From Beaufortia kweichowensis (Eukaryota; Chordata; Actinopteri; Cypriniformes; Gastromyzontidae), in assembly GCA_019155185.1 (NCBI GenBank), contig CM032805.1:16335942-16399941 (forward strand): 64,000 nt of DNA. The letters run 5' to 3'. Positions 25,401-40,400 of this stretch are shown one piece after another (the stretch's first letter is position 1; each line of letters opens with the position of its first letter). The notes under the pieces were generated by a model, which saw nothing but the letters and a program-made list of their open reading frames with translations, was not told the DNA's origin and ran no database searches. The position numbers and the translations under genes were made by a program.

Positions 25401-28400
25401 TTTTTCATTTGTCATTAACCATTTAGTTTAGCCCATCACAATATGGAATCCATTTAAAGATCCATTTATAAATCACACCCATAATGCATTGCTGTGTGTG
25501 TTCACCCTGTGTCTCTGTCTGTGTCGCTCGCCGTACGCATTTGTAGCTGGCTCGTTCCATTCCTACATTTGCTCTCTCTATCCCCACGCTACAGGTAAGA
25601 GCCGATTTCCTCACGCATGCATGACGTTCCTTTTAGTTTACGCATCATTTTCAGGAAACGGTGAAACGTCAGAAACTTTTTCTTTATTATATTTAAAGCT
25701 GCAATTTGTAACTCTCTATTGCCATTTCTGATTAAAACATCAAATTGCAGGTTACTTTACATTCACATCTTTATGTGGGTTATAGTTAAATAACATCAAA
25801 TTGACATTTTCTTTGAAATTGTACTTGAATGCTCAAATTATAAAACAGTATAAGTTTTTAAAACAATAAGTTACAGATTGCAGCTTAAAACTTCATAACT
25901 TCATTATTCTTGATCATATAAGACTCAAAATAACTCACTATGATATTAATTCATCATAGTGGTTCATTGTTAATTATTCCAGTATTAAGTCATAGATCAC
26001 AAATATCGCTGTTTTCTGGCAATGACCCAGTTGCGGTGCTTCTCTCTGCTGTTTTCCTCTTTTCTCTGGCTTTTATCTTGCTAACGTCTGAATTGTGTTT
26101 GCGTGTCTCGCTGTGTCTGCTCTCCTGGACAGTATGACCCTCAAGATATTGAGCTAATGCTTGAGGTATGTGGTTATTAATAAACCGGGTCATAATACAA
26201 GCGTAATGTGATGTATAGTGATTTGGGATGGTGGACAGTTTTTCAGATTAACTTCTTGTTTCTATCTTTCCATGTTTCTTACTCTGTTAGCTCTTGCTAA
26301 AGTGGGTCCTGTGGAATACTCTGTAAATAAGTGTAAAGCAGTTGTTTTGTTTGTGTTGTGTATGTACAGAGAGAGGAGAGAAAGGTGCTGAGAGAGGTGA
26401 AGGTTTGGCTGGATCAGCTGGAGAGAGATGTACTGCGTTCACAGGGTTCAGAAGAGAGTCTCAATGACAAATATCAGGTAAACACATACAGTATGAAATC
26501 TGCTTCTACACTTAAAGGCTTGTTGTATACTGTGATGTAAAAAATATTTCATTTGTTTTGTTGCAGGCCTTTAAGAGCTTCCGTGTGCAGTATGAGATGA
26601 GAAAGAAACAGATCGAGTCTTTGTTGCAGCCGGTTCACAGAGATGGAAAACTATCAGTGGATCAGGCTGTGGTCAAACAGGCCTGGGATCAGCTGTCTGT
26701 CAGGGTGTGTGTTTCATCAGATATAATATTGGAACACAAAGTATTGAAAGAATGAATGACCGACTCCCTCTTGTCAATCAACATTTGATTCTCCAGAGGA
26801 ATACACATGAAATTGCATTTTTGTGTCTTGTATATTGTGTATCTTTAATATTATTTATTATTTATATATAAATATTTATTGAGAGCAGTATGATGTATTG
26901 AACAGGGGCCATGTTTTCTGAATGGTGATTTTGCAACATCAATAATACTAAAACTTAAAAAACCTCTATAGCCTTTTATTAACAATGGTTCATCAGTTCT
27001 TATTCTTTGACCAAACATAAATAATCAAAATATTCAGGTGCAATGGATTATATGTATTTTTATGGCATTTTTAACTGATAATTTTATATTTATTGCACTT
27101 GACTTTGTATGGATTCTCTGTTAAATAAAGTAAGATTTTCAAATTTTTGTTTCAAAATCCAAGATTTCAAGTAATGTTTAGTCGTGATCAAGTATTTTTA
27201 AAATAATTTAAGCAATTTTAAGTTTTTTTAGGTTTTAAGTACACATTAGAGTTAACAGTGTAGATGAAGATCATTAAAAGTGAGGATGTTTTTATATTTT
27301 GGTATCCTGTAGATATGCAATTATTTAATACCTTACAGAAATCATGGTCATTATTAAAACTATAAATAATTATTGTTATTTCAGAATAAATGAACTTGTC
27401 ATGAGCTGTGAAGTGGCGCTCAGGACTTTGATTCAGGGTTCATTAGTGAGAAAGCAGGACAGACACACAGAGAGAGTTTTGTTCTCCGCAGAGCAGACGC
27501 TGTGATCTGGCCAAACACTCGACAGCTTGATGGGTCTTTTCAAACAGAGAGTGGCTTTAAACTCAGATCTTCTTTTGATGCTTACTGTGGTTTGTCTAGC
27601 TCTTAGATTGGCACATCCATCTGGATAAATCATTGCCCGGTCCTCTGGGAGTGATCGGAGCTTGGTTGCATCGCGCTGAGCTTTCCCTCAGAGAGGACAT
27701 ACCCATTCAACAAGCCCATGAGGAGACGGCCAACATCATCCACAGAAAACTGGAACACCACAAGGTTTGCTTCAGACTCCAAAACATAGTGATTGTCTAA
27801 CTTAGTGTTTCTGTCATTTTGAGATGAAATTTAATGTGCTCATCAGAAGGCTTATGTTTGTGATTCGTGTACAGGAGGTTATGAAGAATTTGGAGGGACA
27901 CAGACATGCGTTCCAGCAGATTCATAGAGACAGATCTGTAAACGGCGTCCCTGTTCCACCAGATCAGCTTCAAGATATGGCGGAAAGGTCAATTTCCTTT
28001 AGATTTTGCTTTACGGCAGGATGCTGTTTTAAAGGACTTTGCTTTGTTACATAAAGTGCATTAAAGTTAATAAAAAAGTTTTAATCTGAGATTAATGCGG
28101 GACATTTTCTTCTATTACTATTTTTTGTATTATTCTGTTAAATACTGTGCAAAGTAAATAAAGTAAATAGACAGTTTCATTTTGTCTTTAAATGCAAAAA
28201 GGGTTGCAAAAATCTGGGAATTTTCTTGGGAAATGACAGATGTTGAGGAGGAAAATGTTTACAATTATGTTAATATGTTAAATTCGAATTAATTCCCTCA
28301 AATGTCCATTAGTTCTCATTAAGTTTCCAACTAATATATAATATTTTCAAAATTGGGCATCTTTGCAACCCTACTGAGACATCAAAAAGATCCTGAATTT

Positions 28401-31400
28401 TTTTTACTATTTGTTACTTAATTATTTGTTAACTAATATATTATGTTTAATCCACAGATTTAATTTTGTGTCCACATCATCTCATGTACATCTGATTAAA
28501 CTTGAATTCTGGGAGATGAAGTATCGTCTGATGGCTTTCCTCATCTTGGCCGAGTCAAAGCTTAAATCTTGGATCATTAAATATGGCCGACCTGATTCTG
28601 TGGAGCTTCTTCTGCAGAACTATATCGTATGTCCTTCAGTTTCCTGTATAAACACTTTTATATCTGCTTAGACACCACAAAACATCTTATTAATTCTCTA
28701 CTCTTTTAAACTCAGGCATTTATCGAAGGCCATAAGTTCTTTGAACATTATGAAACGACATTTCGGACGCTGAAACAGGCTGCAGAGACGTACATGAAGT
28801 CTGGAGCTTCTGGTGAGACGTGACGCTTTCATTGATATTTCCCATGAGGCTGGAGACACATGCAGCCTTTTATAACTACTTTCTGGCAGTAATTCGGATC
28901 TCTACCAGCCAAAAATCTATTGCTTGGTGATCAGATAGTCTCATTCTGTCAAAATTCCTTCAAACAATCAGTACTGTGTTAAAAGTAGTGCGTTGGAGAC
29001 TTTAAAGATAAACAATATATGAGACAATATGTGACCCTGTCTTTGAAAACCAGTCTAAAAATCTACATCTGCGATAACGAGCATCAAAGTTTGATTTCAC
29101 CTATTAATTTCACTATGATTTCAATCTTTGACATGATCGTACTCAGTCAGTATTAAAGATATCAAGGTTATATTTTCACAGAATGTTAATCACAACTTTA
29201 GCTGGGTTTTATTTAATAAAAATGTTTTAGAAATGGATGTTTTAATGAATAATGAAGAAAAGAGCCCAATCAGAGCACAGATCATTCCTTCAATGCTGTC
29301 TAAAAAGCATTCAAACATTTTTAGGCATTTTCAGTGACAATACAGCAAGTTTTGATTGATCAAAAATCCAAATTTAATTCCCATTCATTCATTCATTGGC
29401 TGACAGCTGAGGATTGTGAAGGAGTGAATAAGTTTCTGAGTGACGTGACAGCGCAGTGGAAGAATCTGTCGGTGGAGGTTCGTAGCGTGCGCAGCATGCT
29501 GGAGGAAGTCATCTGTAACTGGGAGAAATACAGTAGCGCGGTGGCCAGTCTACAGGCGTGGCTGGAGGACGCAGAGAAGATGCTCAACCAGTCAGAGAGC
29601 GACAAACGGGTACGTCTTAATAACGTAAGCCTGTATAAATGTGATGAAACTTAGATTGTTGTATAAACACTTTAACTTCTTTTGCAGGAGTTTTTCCGTA
29701 ATCTTCCGCACTGGATCCAGCAGCACATGGACATGAACGATGCTGGAAACTTCCTGATCGAGACTTGTGATGAGACCGTTTCCAGAGAACTGAAACAGCA
29801 GTTGTTGCTTCTCAATGGCAGATGGAGAGAGCTGTTCGTCAAAGTCAAACATGTAAGACATGAGTGTTTAAAAGTCTTATATTTATTTCTTAAAGGACCG
29901 ACTGGATGTACTTATCTTAAAGGGACTTTTGTGAGCTGTCACATGTGCTAGATTTGATTTTAATACCATGAAGATTTCTGAATGACCTCTTTTTAGGGTC
30001 TATAAATGGTCTGGTGGACTTGGGTTGTGAATGTTAGAGGATTTTAATATAGTACATCTTAAGAAGCATGATGTGGCATATTCAAGTATCATTTATATAC
30101 ACTGTTGGTGTGTTTTTAGATATATAGATGTTCTTATATAGAAAGGTATAAACTAATTACATGAATATTTTCTAGTATGCCAGAGCAGATGAAGTGGACA
30201 AACTGAGAAAAGATTATGAAGATGGAATTGAAGCACTGAAAGCGTTTATTGACACGGCCAGCGAGAGGATGAAAACTCCGGTTCAGGTGTCGTTTCTGAA
30301 CATCAGGACATATCTACAAGACGTTGAGGTAATCTGAGTTCACAAAAGCTTTCTATAATACTGTATTTGGATTGGTTAATCACAATTCTTCTCAACCGTT
30401 GTCCCAGCAAGCAATTTCATATTGTGCTAGTTTCATATCTCTCACATCACTTTTTTGGCTTTGTCCTTGTCACATAATAAAATAGTTGAAACTTTGCATC
30501 ATCATCCAGGTTCTGCAAGTCAACTTGACCTTGAAAATAATTACTTATAAATTATAAATATATAATTGTAAATAAATTATAAATAAATATATAAAATAAT
30601 TACAAATAAATTAGGTAGAAATATGACAAATTAATCATATATCATATATGAGATTGTATTGCAATTGATTAAATTAAATTGTGTATTCGTTTCGTTTAAA
30701 CGTTGTATCTTGACTGACAGTTGTGTCTAAAACCGATAGCAGAAGTTTTGTATTTGTTACAAATAAGCTAATAAAACATTTCATATCATTTTTTTGTGTC
30801 CAATGATTTAATTATATTTCATTGAGATAAATGATGTTGATATTTACCGCAGTATCATTCGCAATACAGAACACATCATGATATCAATTTCAACTCAATT
30901 CTCTCAGGACATCAAGCACAAAGTTCCATCCATGGAGGCCGCGTACAAAACGGCCACACGTAACGCACAGCAGCTGACCAAAGACCTGACGGAGGAGGAG
31001 ATCGCACAGATGCTGGGCACCATGGCAACCATCAAAGATGAGCTCAGCAAGGTGCTTGACCCTGTGGTTTCACCCATTAGCTGTCACTTTAAATTTCACA
31101 GCGTCACATTTCACACATCCATGTCTCTTTCAGATCAGAGAGAGATCTCTGCCTCTGCTGAGGGACTCACAGGCCATGCTGCCTCCTTTAGAAGAAATGG
31201 AGAAACATATCACTGGCTTCTATCAGTCGCTGGAGAAAGCCAGTCGCATCACTTCCTCTCGGGACTCTGAGGCTCCTGGAGACTTTAAACAGAAGTGTCA
31301 GGTAACTTATCTTCTCAAATATTTTGGATTATTCAAAAGAAGTCAAACATACATGGCATATGACATGAATTGTGTCTGACATGAAGATCTCTGTCTCTGT

Positions 31401-34400
31401 TTCACGATTCACAGGAGCTGGTTACCTATCAGCAGAGCTGTAAAAAGTGTCTGTCAGTCATTGATAAAAACCATCAGATCATTCTAAAATCTTTGGAAAC
31501 CAGTAAGAATCTAAAACATCTGGACACATCGCTGCTGGAGAGGAGAATCAATGAGCTTCAGGCGTCTTTACAGGTGACAGAAAATCATCAACATTATGTC
31601 TCATAAGAAATACAACATGTTGGCCATTCCATCTTTTGATTGTACACTTTGGTATGATGGCCAATATGATACATCATTGATATCCAATGAAAAATATAAG
31701 TCTGTAAAGAATCTCATTTGTGATTATTTTTTTGCTGTTACATGTGCAAGGCCATGATAAAAGAGACCACCGAGTGGAAGAGACACGTGGAGGCCAACAG
31801 CAGTCTGATGAAGAGATTCGAGGAGTCTCGCGTGGAGCTGGAGAAGGTTCTGAAAATGTCTCGCAGCTCCATGACGGAGAGAGGAAACCCAGATGACCTT
31901 CTGAAAAAACACACGGTGAGAAAACAACCCGGCCGACTATTCTGTTGCTATTGATCTGCGGTCGTCATTTCAAAGCTGACGTCATTTTCTACATTTCTCA
32001 TTGGCAGGAGTTTTTTGGGCAGATGGATCAGAGAGTTCTCAACGCGTTTCTTAAAGCCTGTGATGAGCTCACAGATATTCTGCCAGAGCAAGAACAACAA
32101 AATCTACAGGAAACAGTCAGAAAACTACACAAACAGTGGAAGGTCAGAAATCTTCCAGCCTTATCTCACAATCCTGAATGTCTTTTTAAAAGATGTTGAG
32201 ATCACTCTTTAATCTTTTATCAACTCATAGCATATTAATGACTGTTGTTTTTCTTTTCTTGCAGGATATTCAAACAGAAATTCCCTTTCACCTGTTACAC
32301 CTGAAGGTGGAGTTAGAGAAGAGTCGTCTGATGACGTCGATGCAGGAGTGTCAGTCTGAGCTGGCCCGTGAGAACCGCAGTCTGCCGAGCGTTGGCAGCG
32401 AGAGGTTAATCAAAGAACACAGGGTGAGACCCGCTTCCTTCAGTCTCTGTAACATCATCTCTTTGTGATAGATAAATGAAGCTGATGACGGATGTCTTTA
32501 TTTAGATGTTTTTTAAGGAGAAGGGTCCACAGACTCTTTGTGAAAAGAGATTACAGCATATGGAAGAACTCTGTCTGAAGCTTCCCGAGAGCGATGAGGC
32601 TCATCAAACCTTAAAGAGCTCCCGAACAGCGTTTGCAGAGCTGAAAGAAGAGATCGAGAGCACTTATCAGAAACTGATGCAGCACCCTGATAAATGGAAA
32701 GAGTTTAACACCAGGTGAAACTTTGGTTTGCTTTAATCTTCTGTTTGTTGTAGGTTAAATCATTGCAGAATTATATAAATGTCTTTTGTGTTTGCAGGTT
32801 TTCTGAACTCTCTGCATGGGTCACGTCGAAGGAAAGTCAACTCAGGCTTCTGCGAAACCGAGCTGGAGACCCCAGCAAGTTTGGCCAGGTCAAATCTACA
32901 ATCGAGGTGAGAATTAAAGACAAAATAGATGAAGTGAATTTGCAGATGAAATCTTACTGATCGTTCTCGCATCTTTAATAGAGTTTAAGGAACGACGCTG
33001 AGCTTCAGGAGGGGAACGTGAGCTGGTTGAAGACTCGTTTGGCCGCTTTGATTGAGGTTTGCACACAAAGTGATGCTCAGCGGCAGGGACTCGCTCTCAG
33101 CAAACTCTCCACTGACTTTAAAGGACTCCTGACCTCTCTGTCTGAGGTTAGACATTGCGTTTTTAAAGATTTTGATAACACTTTACAGTAAGGTTGTATT
33201 TGTTTACATTAGTTAATGCATTTGCTAACAAAAACTAAATAAATTTTAGCATTTACTAATACATTTTTTTAGTTAACAGCCGTAACTGTTAACATTAGTT
33301 AACGCACAATAAGGTAATATAATGCATTTACTAACATTAAAACAAATGAATAAATAAATGCTGTAAAACTATATTGCTCATTTTATGTTAGCTAATGCAT
33401 TTACTAATGTGACCAAAATGATCTTTTTTATAAATATATTCAGTTTAGTATTACTGTAAAAAGTTAAAAGACAATATATTTCATACTACTATCACATATT
33501 TTCCTACTTCTATACTGGCTGCAGCTCTGCAATACTGTTAATATGTTAAAAATAAAAATATAGTAATGCATGTAAAGTGAATCTTTGTGATTCAATGCTG
33601 CTACATTCCTGCAATTTCATGGTTGTGTTTTCATTTGGTTGTTGTTTATTCATAATAAACGATTACGGTAAATTTCTGTAAAATTAAGGCGACTCGTGAC
33701 CAGTAATGGACTGTAAATCTGAGTATTGCAATGAATAATGTTTTCTGATTTGTTTTTATGTACCGACACAGAAAAAACATGGCTGTTCATTTTCAAAAGT
33801 TGTGTTGTTTTAATATATATGAATATAATTTAGATAGATTTGTTATTTTATTTTCATTGTTTACCAAGTTATCGTACATCACATTTTTGCTCCGTATCAG
33901 CCCCAACACCAAGCTACGTACTTGTTTTCTGTTACTAATAAGAGATTGTTCGTGTCTTTGCATCACCCGTGTAGTCGGAGAAAGTTGTGCTGGCGGTGGG
34001 CGACTGCGTGCAGTTCAGAGAGGATGTTAAAACAACACTTGAAGAGCTGACTCAGGGTCAGCGGGAACTGCAGTCGGAAGCCACCAAAATCCTGGAATCT
34101 GAATCTGTCAGAGAAGCCCAACAACTACTGCTGCTTTACGAGGTTCTCAAAAATCAACCATTAAACACATACAATATCATGTTCATGTTATTTGAATTAA
34201 TCTGCTCATGTGGTTTGTGTCAATGTGCAGCAACAGTTGAAGCGTCTGCGGTTAAAGAGGAAAGAAATGCAGGAGCAGATCAATCGTGGGAAGCAGATTC
34301 AGATCGAGGAGGGTCTGGAGGAGAGCTTACAGGAAGACCTGCAGAAACTGGAGACCACCCTGAGCCAAATGGATCAGAGTATCGAAACACAGGAACACAA

Positions 34401-37400
34401 TCTGGAGGTGAGGAAGACGATACGCTACACACTTTAAATTGAAAGCTGCGGTTAGCACCAGACAAGAACAATAAATGTGTCTCTCTGTGTCCTCAGGGAA
34501 CTTTAGCCGCTTGGCAGGATTTTGACGGTCAACAGAGCGCTGTGAAGGAGTTTGTGAGTAAAGTGCGATCGGTCACAGAGAGAGAAATGATCTTCAGCAG
34601 TCCAGAGAGTCTCACTGCAGAACTGGAGCAAACCAAGGTGAGAATAACACCCTCCACGGGCTTATGAATTAATCTAATGAATCACCTATTAGTTGAAAAT
34701 GAGCTGCATTGCCGTGAAAATATGATTTATTGGATCAACCAAAATCTTTATTAGAAAGCCTGTAACGGTGACTTAAAAATCTGATTTGATATGCCATATT
34801 TAAAAGAAAAGTTCACCCAGTAATAGACCCCAATGACTTGACCATAGTAATTTTTATTCCTACTATGGAAAGTCAATGGGGTAAAATTTTTGAGTGAACT
34901 ATTCCGTTAAATCACTGTAAAACAAATAGATAATTTAAATAAAACTTCATTATTTAACTATTTTGTAAAATTACTTTTACTGCCATTTTATTAACGCAAA
35001 AAATTTAGGTACACTGCATTGATTCATTTTAATTCTCTTCCCTACCTGGGCTAAAATCTGTTTACCACACGCATCTTGTTGCTTTTAAAGGCTTATTTTG
35101 ACCCAAAATAAAAATATTTTGTTATTCTTGTAGGAGCTGTTGAAACAGAGCGAAACCGAGTCCAAACAGGTGAACGCTCTTCTCAAAAGAGCCACAGAGA
35201 TCCAACTGGGGCCCAAAAATCCGTCTCTCCTCCGGGATCAAGCGCGTGCTTTGAGTGAACAAGTGGACAAAGTTGAGGCTGGCCTTAGAAAAGAGTAATG
35301 TAGTTTATATTTAAGATTCTACATGAATGTGTATTAAGAGATGTGAGTTGCTAATGAAAACTGTGTTTTGCTTGTTGCCCTGTTTTCCAGCATGTCGACG
35401 TTGGAGGGAATGAAAGCTCAGTGGGACTCATTTGGCAATGAGTTTGAAGCGTTTTCAATGTGGATAACAGAGAGAGAAAAAGAACTGGATGTTCTGAAGA
35501 GCTCCAGCGCGCCGCTAGACCAGCAGATCCTTACTGTGAAGGTAAACAGATTGACCGGTTTACATTATATATAAAACAAAACAAACACATTAAAGCCGCA
35601 ATCCATAAAGTTTGAAGTTCAAAATAAGTTATGAGAAATCAGTGCTCAAACTTTCTCCTTATTTTACCATGATAATAATTTTTTTAATATATAAGATGAA
35701 TCGTGTACGATTTTATATTGAGAATATTTGTTGGATGTCTTCAACCACGTAAAGAAAATTGTTGTCAACAATTTGAGTTTGAAATAGAGATGATGATAAA
35801 TATTTCCATTTTTATATATGTAGTTATTTGTTTTTGTATATATTTTTGTACTAATATTGTTTATTTTTCTGTCTTCTGTTGCTCAGACGATCAAAGATGG
35901 TCTACAGGAGAGGTCTGAAGTTCTCTCCAGGCTGGAGGAGAAGTCTCAAACACTGGTTCAGTTCATGTCCTCCGGCGAGTCTGCGCGGATCAAAGCTCGT
36001 CTGACGCAGATCGGGAGATACTGGGAGGAGCTTAAAGAAAGCGTGGAACATCTGAATGGACAGTTAGAAGAAAGCTCCTCCCACCAGATGAAGTTTAATG
36101 CCAATCTTCAACAGGTTTGCTTTACTGAACCAAGAACTGAAATGGTCATCAAATGCGTTTTATATGTTATTTCACATCTAAAAACTTGCCGTCTTTTTAA
36201 AGGTAAAAGCAGAGGTTGAAGACATCCACAAGAAACTCGACAGCCCTGTTACTTCCTGCGTTTCTTCATCTGAGACCTATAAAACTCTGCAGGAGCACAT
36301 GGTACGACACGTGTAGTTAGTGTGTATGTTATTGAAAATGATTTTCGTTTATTCCCTCGATTCTTTCTGATGGGTTTGTTCGGTTTTCAGGATGTGTTTC
36401 AGTCCCTGGAGAAGCTGAAAGCCACCCTGCTGTCTCTATCCGCTGGATCCCGCAGACTCAGCGAGAGAGAGACGTCAGAGAGAGCCGTGACATCTCTACA
36501 GCAAACTTACGAGCGATGTTTAAAACAGGCCAAAGACAAACAGAACCAAATGGAGAGCCTTCTGTCACTTTGGCACAAGTATGTTCATGTTCACAGCATT
36601 TGTCTTTAAAATCCTTTTATTTCAATCTCATGCATGATTATTGTTTTTTCAGGTATGAGAAGGATCGATCTGCCCTGCAGTCTTGCCTCGAGCGTTGTGA
36701 ATCTGTATCCAGCTCTCAGACTCTTCCTGTTGACAAACTAAAGCTGGATGGAGAACTCCTGGAACTCAAAGTAAGACGTCTTAAGATATGAGAGTCTTTC
36801 TCCTTGTAATAGTTGAGCATGAACACATCCTGAGCCCTAAATACAACAGGAAATGATATTGTCAGGTTGGATTTTATATCTAGAATATTTTGCGGAAGAT
36901 AATGTGGGGCGTGACTTGATTTTATCCACTTTATTTTAATTGGATTGAAAAATGTATGCTGTAATGTGATGGGTCAGTAACTTGGTTGGATCCGCAGAAA
37001 AGAAAGGTTGGTTTGAAACTTTTGATGTACATTCATGAAATCACACCTGCGTTTCTTCAAAATGACACATACTGATGCAGATGTTTTTTTATTTCATGTT
37101 ATGTCTTGAATTTATATATTTATGTATATCTATGCTAAATGACTAAATAAAGTCTCAAATTATATTGTATGCTATTTTTAATATGCTATTTTTGTCATAA
37201 AACCCTGATGTAAGTACGAGCTATTGTGATTAACAATCTTACAGACAATCATTTTTACGTTTAGTCCGATTATGAACTTTTGTAAAACGTTTTGTCAATG
37301 TACATCATATTGAAAAAATGTATCCCATCTATTCTATATACATCCTCTACTCCTTTTGCCATTATCTGTATGTGTGTAAAGCTGCTTTGCCAATATGCAA

Positions 37401-40400
37401 CATTTTGAGTAATGAATTTTAGTATTGAATTTACTAAATGAATTTAAGGAATTAAATGAAGTTGTTTTTTGTACAGCATCTTCAGAGTGAACTTGAGTCC
37501 CTGGAATCAGTTTACAGCCGACTGATGGCAGAAGAACAAACTCTTTACTCCACAGCATCAGAAGAGCGCGTGAAGAGCCTTAAAGATGATCACAAACAGC
37601 TGGAGGACAGATGGAGAAGTCAGACCACCGCTATACCACACCGGTAAACATAAACACCATATTTCACACGGTTGTAGCACTGCAAACGTTTCTAAACAAC
37701 CTGATGTGCAGTTTAGTCTTTATAATTGTTTTAGTGGATCTCTCAAAATTATTTCTCCTCGTGTCAGAATACAAAGACTTCAGAATCATCTGACTCAAGT
37801 GGAGATGTTTGATCAAGACCTTCAGAAGTTCTCTAAGTGGGGAGAATCTTTCCTTTCATCTTTACATTCATCTTCTCATGTTGATATCACAGATCTTCAA
37901 GCTTTCTCAAGTGATGTCAAGGTATATTTCACTACGAGACCCTCCATTCAGTGAATATTTTTTAACCTCAGAAAAACATGTTTTCACTAATAGTTTTTTC
38001 AGTACATTTGATCTTTTTATCTTTAACTAAATATCAGCATAAACATTATTTGTACAGTTAAATGACAAATATTTATTGTGTATACTGTCCATGTTGCTTG
38101 TAAAAGTAAACATCTGTTAAGCATTTTATGCATAATTGTTTATGGCTGTTTTGATATAAATATATAAATAAGAATATAAATAAATAAAGAGCCTCAAAAA
38201 GGTTTAAGGCTCTTTATAGTTTTAGGTAATAGTTTATAGTTTCAGTTTTAGTTTTTACTTTCAGTTTTAGTTTATACTTTTAGTTTTAGCTCTAGTTTTT
38301 AGTTTTAACTTTTAGTTTTAGTTTTAGTTTTTAGTTCTAGTTTTTAGTTTTAGTTCTAGTTTTTAGTTTTAACTTTTAGTTTTAGTTAATACTTTTAATT
38401 CTAGTTTATAGTTTAAGTTTATACTTTTAGTTTTAGTCAATACTTTTAGTTTATACTTTTAGTTTTAGCTCTTGTTTTTAGTTTTAGTTTTAGTTTTTAA
38501 CTCTTTAGTCTTTAGCTTTTAGTTCTAGTTTTAGTAGTTCCAGTTTTTAGTTTTAACTTTAGCTTAGTTAACACTTTCTAGCCTATAGCTTCATACTTTA
38601 GTTTTAAGTAACCTTTATACTTTTAGTCTTAGCCTTGTTTTAGCTTTAGTTTTTAGTTTTAGCCTAGCCTTAGTTTAGTTCTAGTTTTAGTCCTAGCTAG
38701 TTTTTAGTTCTAGTTTTTAGTTCTAGCTTTTAGCTTTTAGTTCCAGCTTTTAGTTTTCTAGTTTTTAGTTTTAACTTTAGCCTTTAATTCCATACTTTAG
38801 TTTTATTTTTAGTTTTTAAGTTTTAGTTTAGCTTTTAGTAGTTCTTTAGTTTAGTTCCTAGTTTTAGTCTTTTAACTTTTAGTTTTAGTTAATACTTTTA
38901 ATTCTAGTTTATAGTTTAAGTTTATACTTTTAGTTTTAGTCAATACTTTTTGTATACTTTTTAGTTTTAGCCTTAGCCTTAGTTTTAGCTTTAGTTTTAG
39001 CTTTTAGCCTTAGCCTTAGTTTTTAGTTCTTTTAGTCTTTAGTCCTAGCTCTTTAGCTTTTTTTAGCCTTAGTTAATACTTTTAACCCTAGTTTATAGCC
39101 TAAGCTTTACTTTTTAGTCTTTAGCTCAATACCCCTTAGCTTATACTTTAGTTTTAGCTCTTGTTTTTAGTTTTAGTTTTAGTTTTAGTTTTAGTTCTAG
39201 TTTTAGTTCTAGTTTTTAGTTTTAGTTCTTTAGTTTTTAGTTTTAGTTTCTAGTTTTTAGTTCTAGTTTTTAGTTTTAGTTCTAGTTTTTAGTTTTAGTT
39301 CTAGTTTTTAGTTTTAACTTTTAGTTTTAATTTATACTTTTCATTCTAGTTTTTATTTTTAGTTTTTACTTTTAGTTTTAGTTCTAGTTTTTATTTTTAG
39401 CTTTTAGTTTTAGTTAATACTTTTAATTCTAGTTTTTAGTTTTAGTTTATACTTTTAGTTTATAGTCCTAGTTTGAGTTAATGGTTTTAGTTCTACTTTT
39501 ATTCATATAAAAAGTATTCTTCCTTTGCACAGTCTATAGAGTCTGCAAGATTTACATTTCCTTGTGAGGTGTATTTATATAACCGTGTATGTCATAAACC
39601 TATCTGCAACCTTCTGCAAGAAAAAGTTTCAAAAGAATCATAGTTAAACTCAAGAATAATACATAATGAGGATAGTTTAGATAAGAAAGTGGTTATTCGC
39701 AGAGCCTGAGCTATTAAAATGAACCACTAAAGAACCTATTTTTGGCTTTTCTAGGAGAAGAAAGAAGCACTGCAGAAACACAGTACTGTGAAACAAGATC
39801 TCCATGAACAGACTAAAGCCCTGTGTGATGTTTGTGAGCCGGCTGAGGTCCAACAGCTTCAAGGAAGATTGGAGAGTTCTGTGCAGCCTTACCTGGAGGC
39901 CGAGCAGCTGGTGGAGATACGAGGTGAGAGTCTGGAGAAGCTTGAAGCTTTCCTGCACACCCACAGCATGGCCGGCAGCGTCCTCCGAGGTCTCAGACAG
40001 ACCGTCGAGAGCGCCGGGAGCTGGGACAAGAGTCGCGTGGACGAGCTGCAGCGAGACCTGGAGGCCATCGTCCCTGACATCAGCCGTCTCGAGACACTGG
40101 CCGTGAACCTGGACGGCAGTCTCTGTAAGGCTCATCTTCATCCGATCGACGGGAAAGAGGGTCGTGCCTCCTGTCGCTCGCTGGCCGACTCTTCGAGCGC
40201 TGAGCTGGATGCCGTGAGGAATCTTCTGGGATCGAAGCAGAGCGAGGCTGAAGCTTTAGGTGCTCTGTGGAGCTCATTCAGACAACGCAAAGAGCAGCTG
40301 CTCAAAACGGTGGAGGACATCGAGGAGAAAGCAGATCGACAGTGCCTGAAAGAGCCAAACGTTCTTACTCTGCAGCAGAGGTATGGACTACATTGCTATA

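Noticed and set aside
38216..39500. Interstitial telomere
   Set aside because: The unit is TTTTAG/TTCTAG, not TTAGGG; only the general look is telomere-like.
39677..40141. 154-codon minus-strand ORF opposite exon 41
   Set aside because: Antisense shadow of a long conserved syne1 exon; no promoter, Kozak or homology signal.
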